From Pseudomonadota bacterium (GTDB taxonomy: Bacteria > Pseudomonadota > Alphaproteobacteria > Micavibrionales > UBA1664): 64,000 bases of DNA. The notes below the pieces were generated by a model that was given only the letters and a program-made list of their open reading frames with translations, was not told the origin of the DNA and did not search any database. Of the stretch, positions 63,934 through 64,000 are shown piece after piece; position 1 is the first letter of the stretch; every line of letters starts with the position of its first letter. The stretch covers positions 1 to 64,000 of the forward strand of contig RFNZ01000008.1 in NCBI GenBank assembly GCA_009926935.1, read 5' to 3'. Made by a program: the position numbers and the translations under genes.

Positions 63934-64000
63934 TTACTCGATGACCATCAGCACGTCGCCGAACTCGACCGGACGTGCATCCTCGATAAGGATCTGGGTG
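63934..64000 (-). CDS. accB: Biotin carboxyl carrier protein, C-terminal end (cut by window edge)
   Basis: Only the last 22 codons are in the window: [20 protein letters not shown] and E, then TAA. This matches the C-terminal hammerhead of the biotinyl domain (V-VE-GQPVE-GQ-LFVIE). Its position directly before accC is the usual accBC order. The biotin-attachment Lys lies outside the window. Confidence 0.9.
   Translation of the reverse strand, partial: TQILIEDARPVEFGDVLMVIE

Overview
The window looks like chromosomal DNA of an alphaproteobacterium. By eye its G+C is around the mid-50s percent. Evidence for the assignment: the SRP RNA gene lies just upstream of dnaX-ybaB; an rsmB-rpe-heparinase II/III cluster is present; a CheZ-type chemotaxis phosphatase, a SapC-family protein, acetoacetyl-CoA synthetase and a bifunctional PutA are encoded; tRNA genes carry CCA; and intergenic palindromes contain the 'GGATTGCTTCG...CGCAATGACG' motif. 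A Micavibrio- or Rhodospirillales-like lineage is a guess, not a result. Most of the window is housekeeping. I see no CRISPR array, prophage, transposase or classical defence island.

Layout. 1-5.4 kb: 5' end of tuf, a cold-shock protein, two small overlapping unknown genes, tRNA-Gly, then a minus-strand group (P-loop kinase, SAM hydrolase-like protein, polysaccharide deacetylase, CDF metal transporter) and tRNA-Tyr. 5.5-13.7 kb: rluB-rlmB (rRNA modification), corA, cheZ, polA, an unknown gene, gpt and an alpha/beta hydrolase. 13.8-19.5 kb: rpmI-rplT-(attenuator-like hairpin)-pheS-GNAT-pheT-unknown gene, one tightly overlapping plus-strand operon. 19.5-27.8 kb, minus strand: chorismate mutase-htpX-rsmB-rpe-heparinase, then ffs-dnaX-ybaB-xth. 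28-32 kb: tRNA-Thr, an AI-2E family permease, queA, and a regulator/esterase unit divergent from a glutathione S-transferase. 32-36 kb: a large unknown protein with repeated modules, tRNA-Arg, sapC and cysQ. 36-45 kb: acetoacetyl-CoA synthetase with a small coupled upstream gene, guaB, yceI, a cytochrome b561-YceI fusion, a GST, an SDR protein and xseA. 45-50 kb: putA broken by a frameshift, purD, and a repeat-filled intergenic region. 50-54 kb: an unknown gene, then rpmH-rnpA-yidD-yidC. 54-64 kb: acs, an EVE-domain protein, an M48 protease with TPRs, a DsbA-like protein, a 760-residue cysteine-rich lipoprotein, a PAS histidine kinase, accC and the end of accB.

The genes form ordinary translation, replication/repair, metabolic and envelope modules. 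The points most worth a second look are: the frameshifted putA; two 115-bp copies of a palindromic repeat built from CGCTAAG heptamers at about one helical turn; the unknown 733-residue protein that seems to repeat one barrel-like module three times; the cytochrome b561-YceI fusion with a signal-peptide-like segment at its junction; a GNAT gene wedged between pheS and pheT; and the large orphan lipoprotein. I did not find a convincing complete new multi-gene system.
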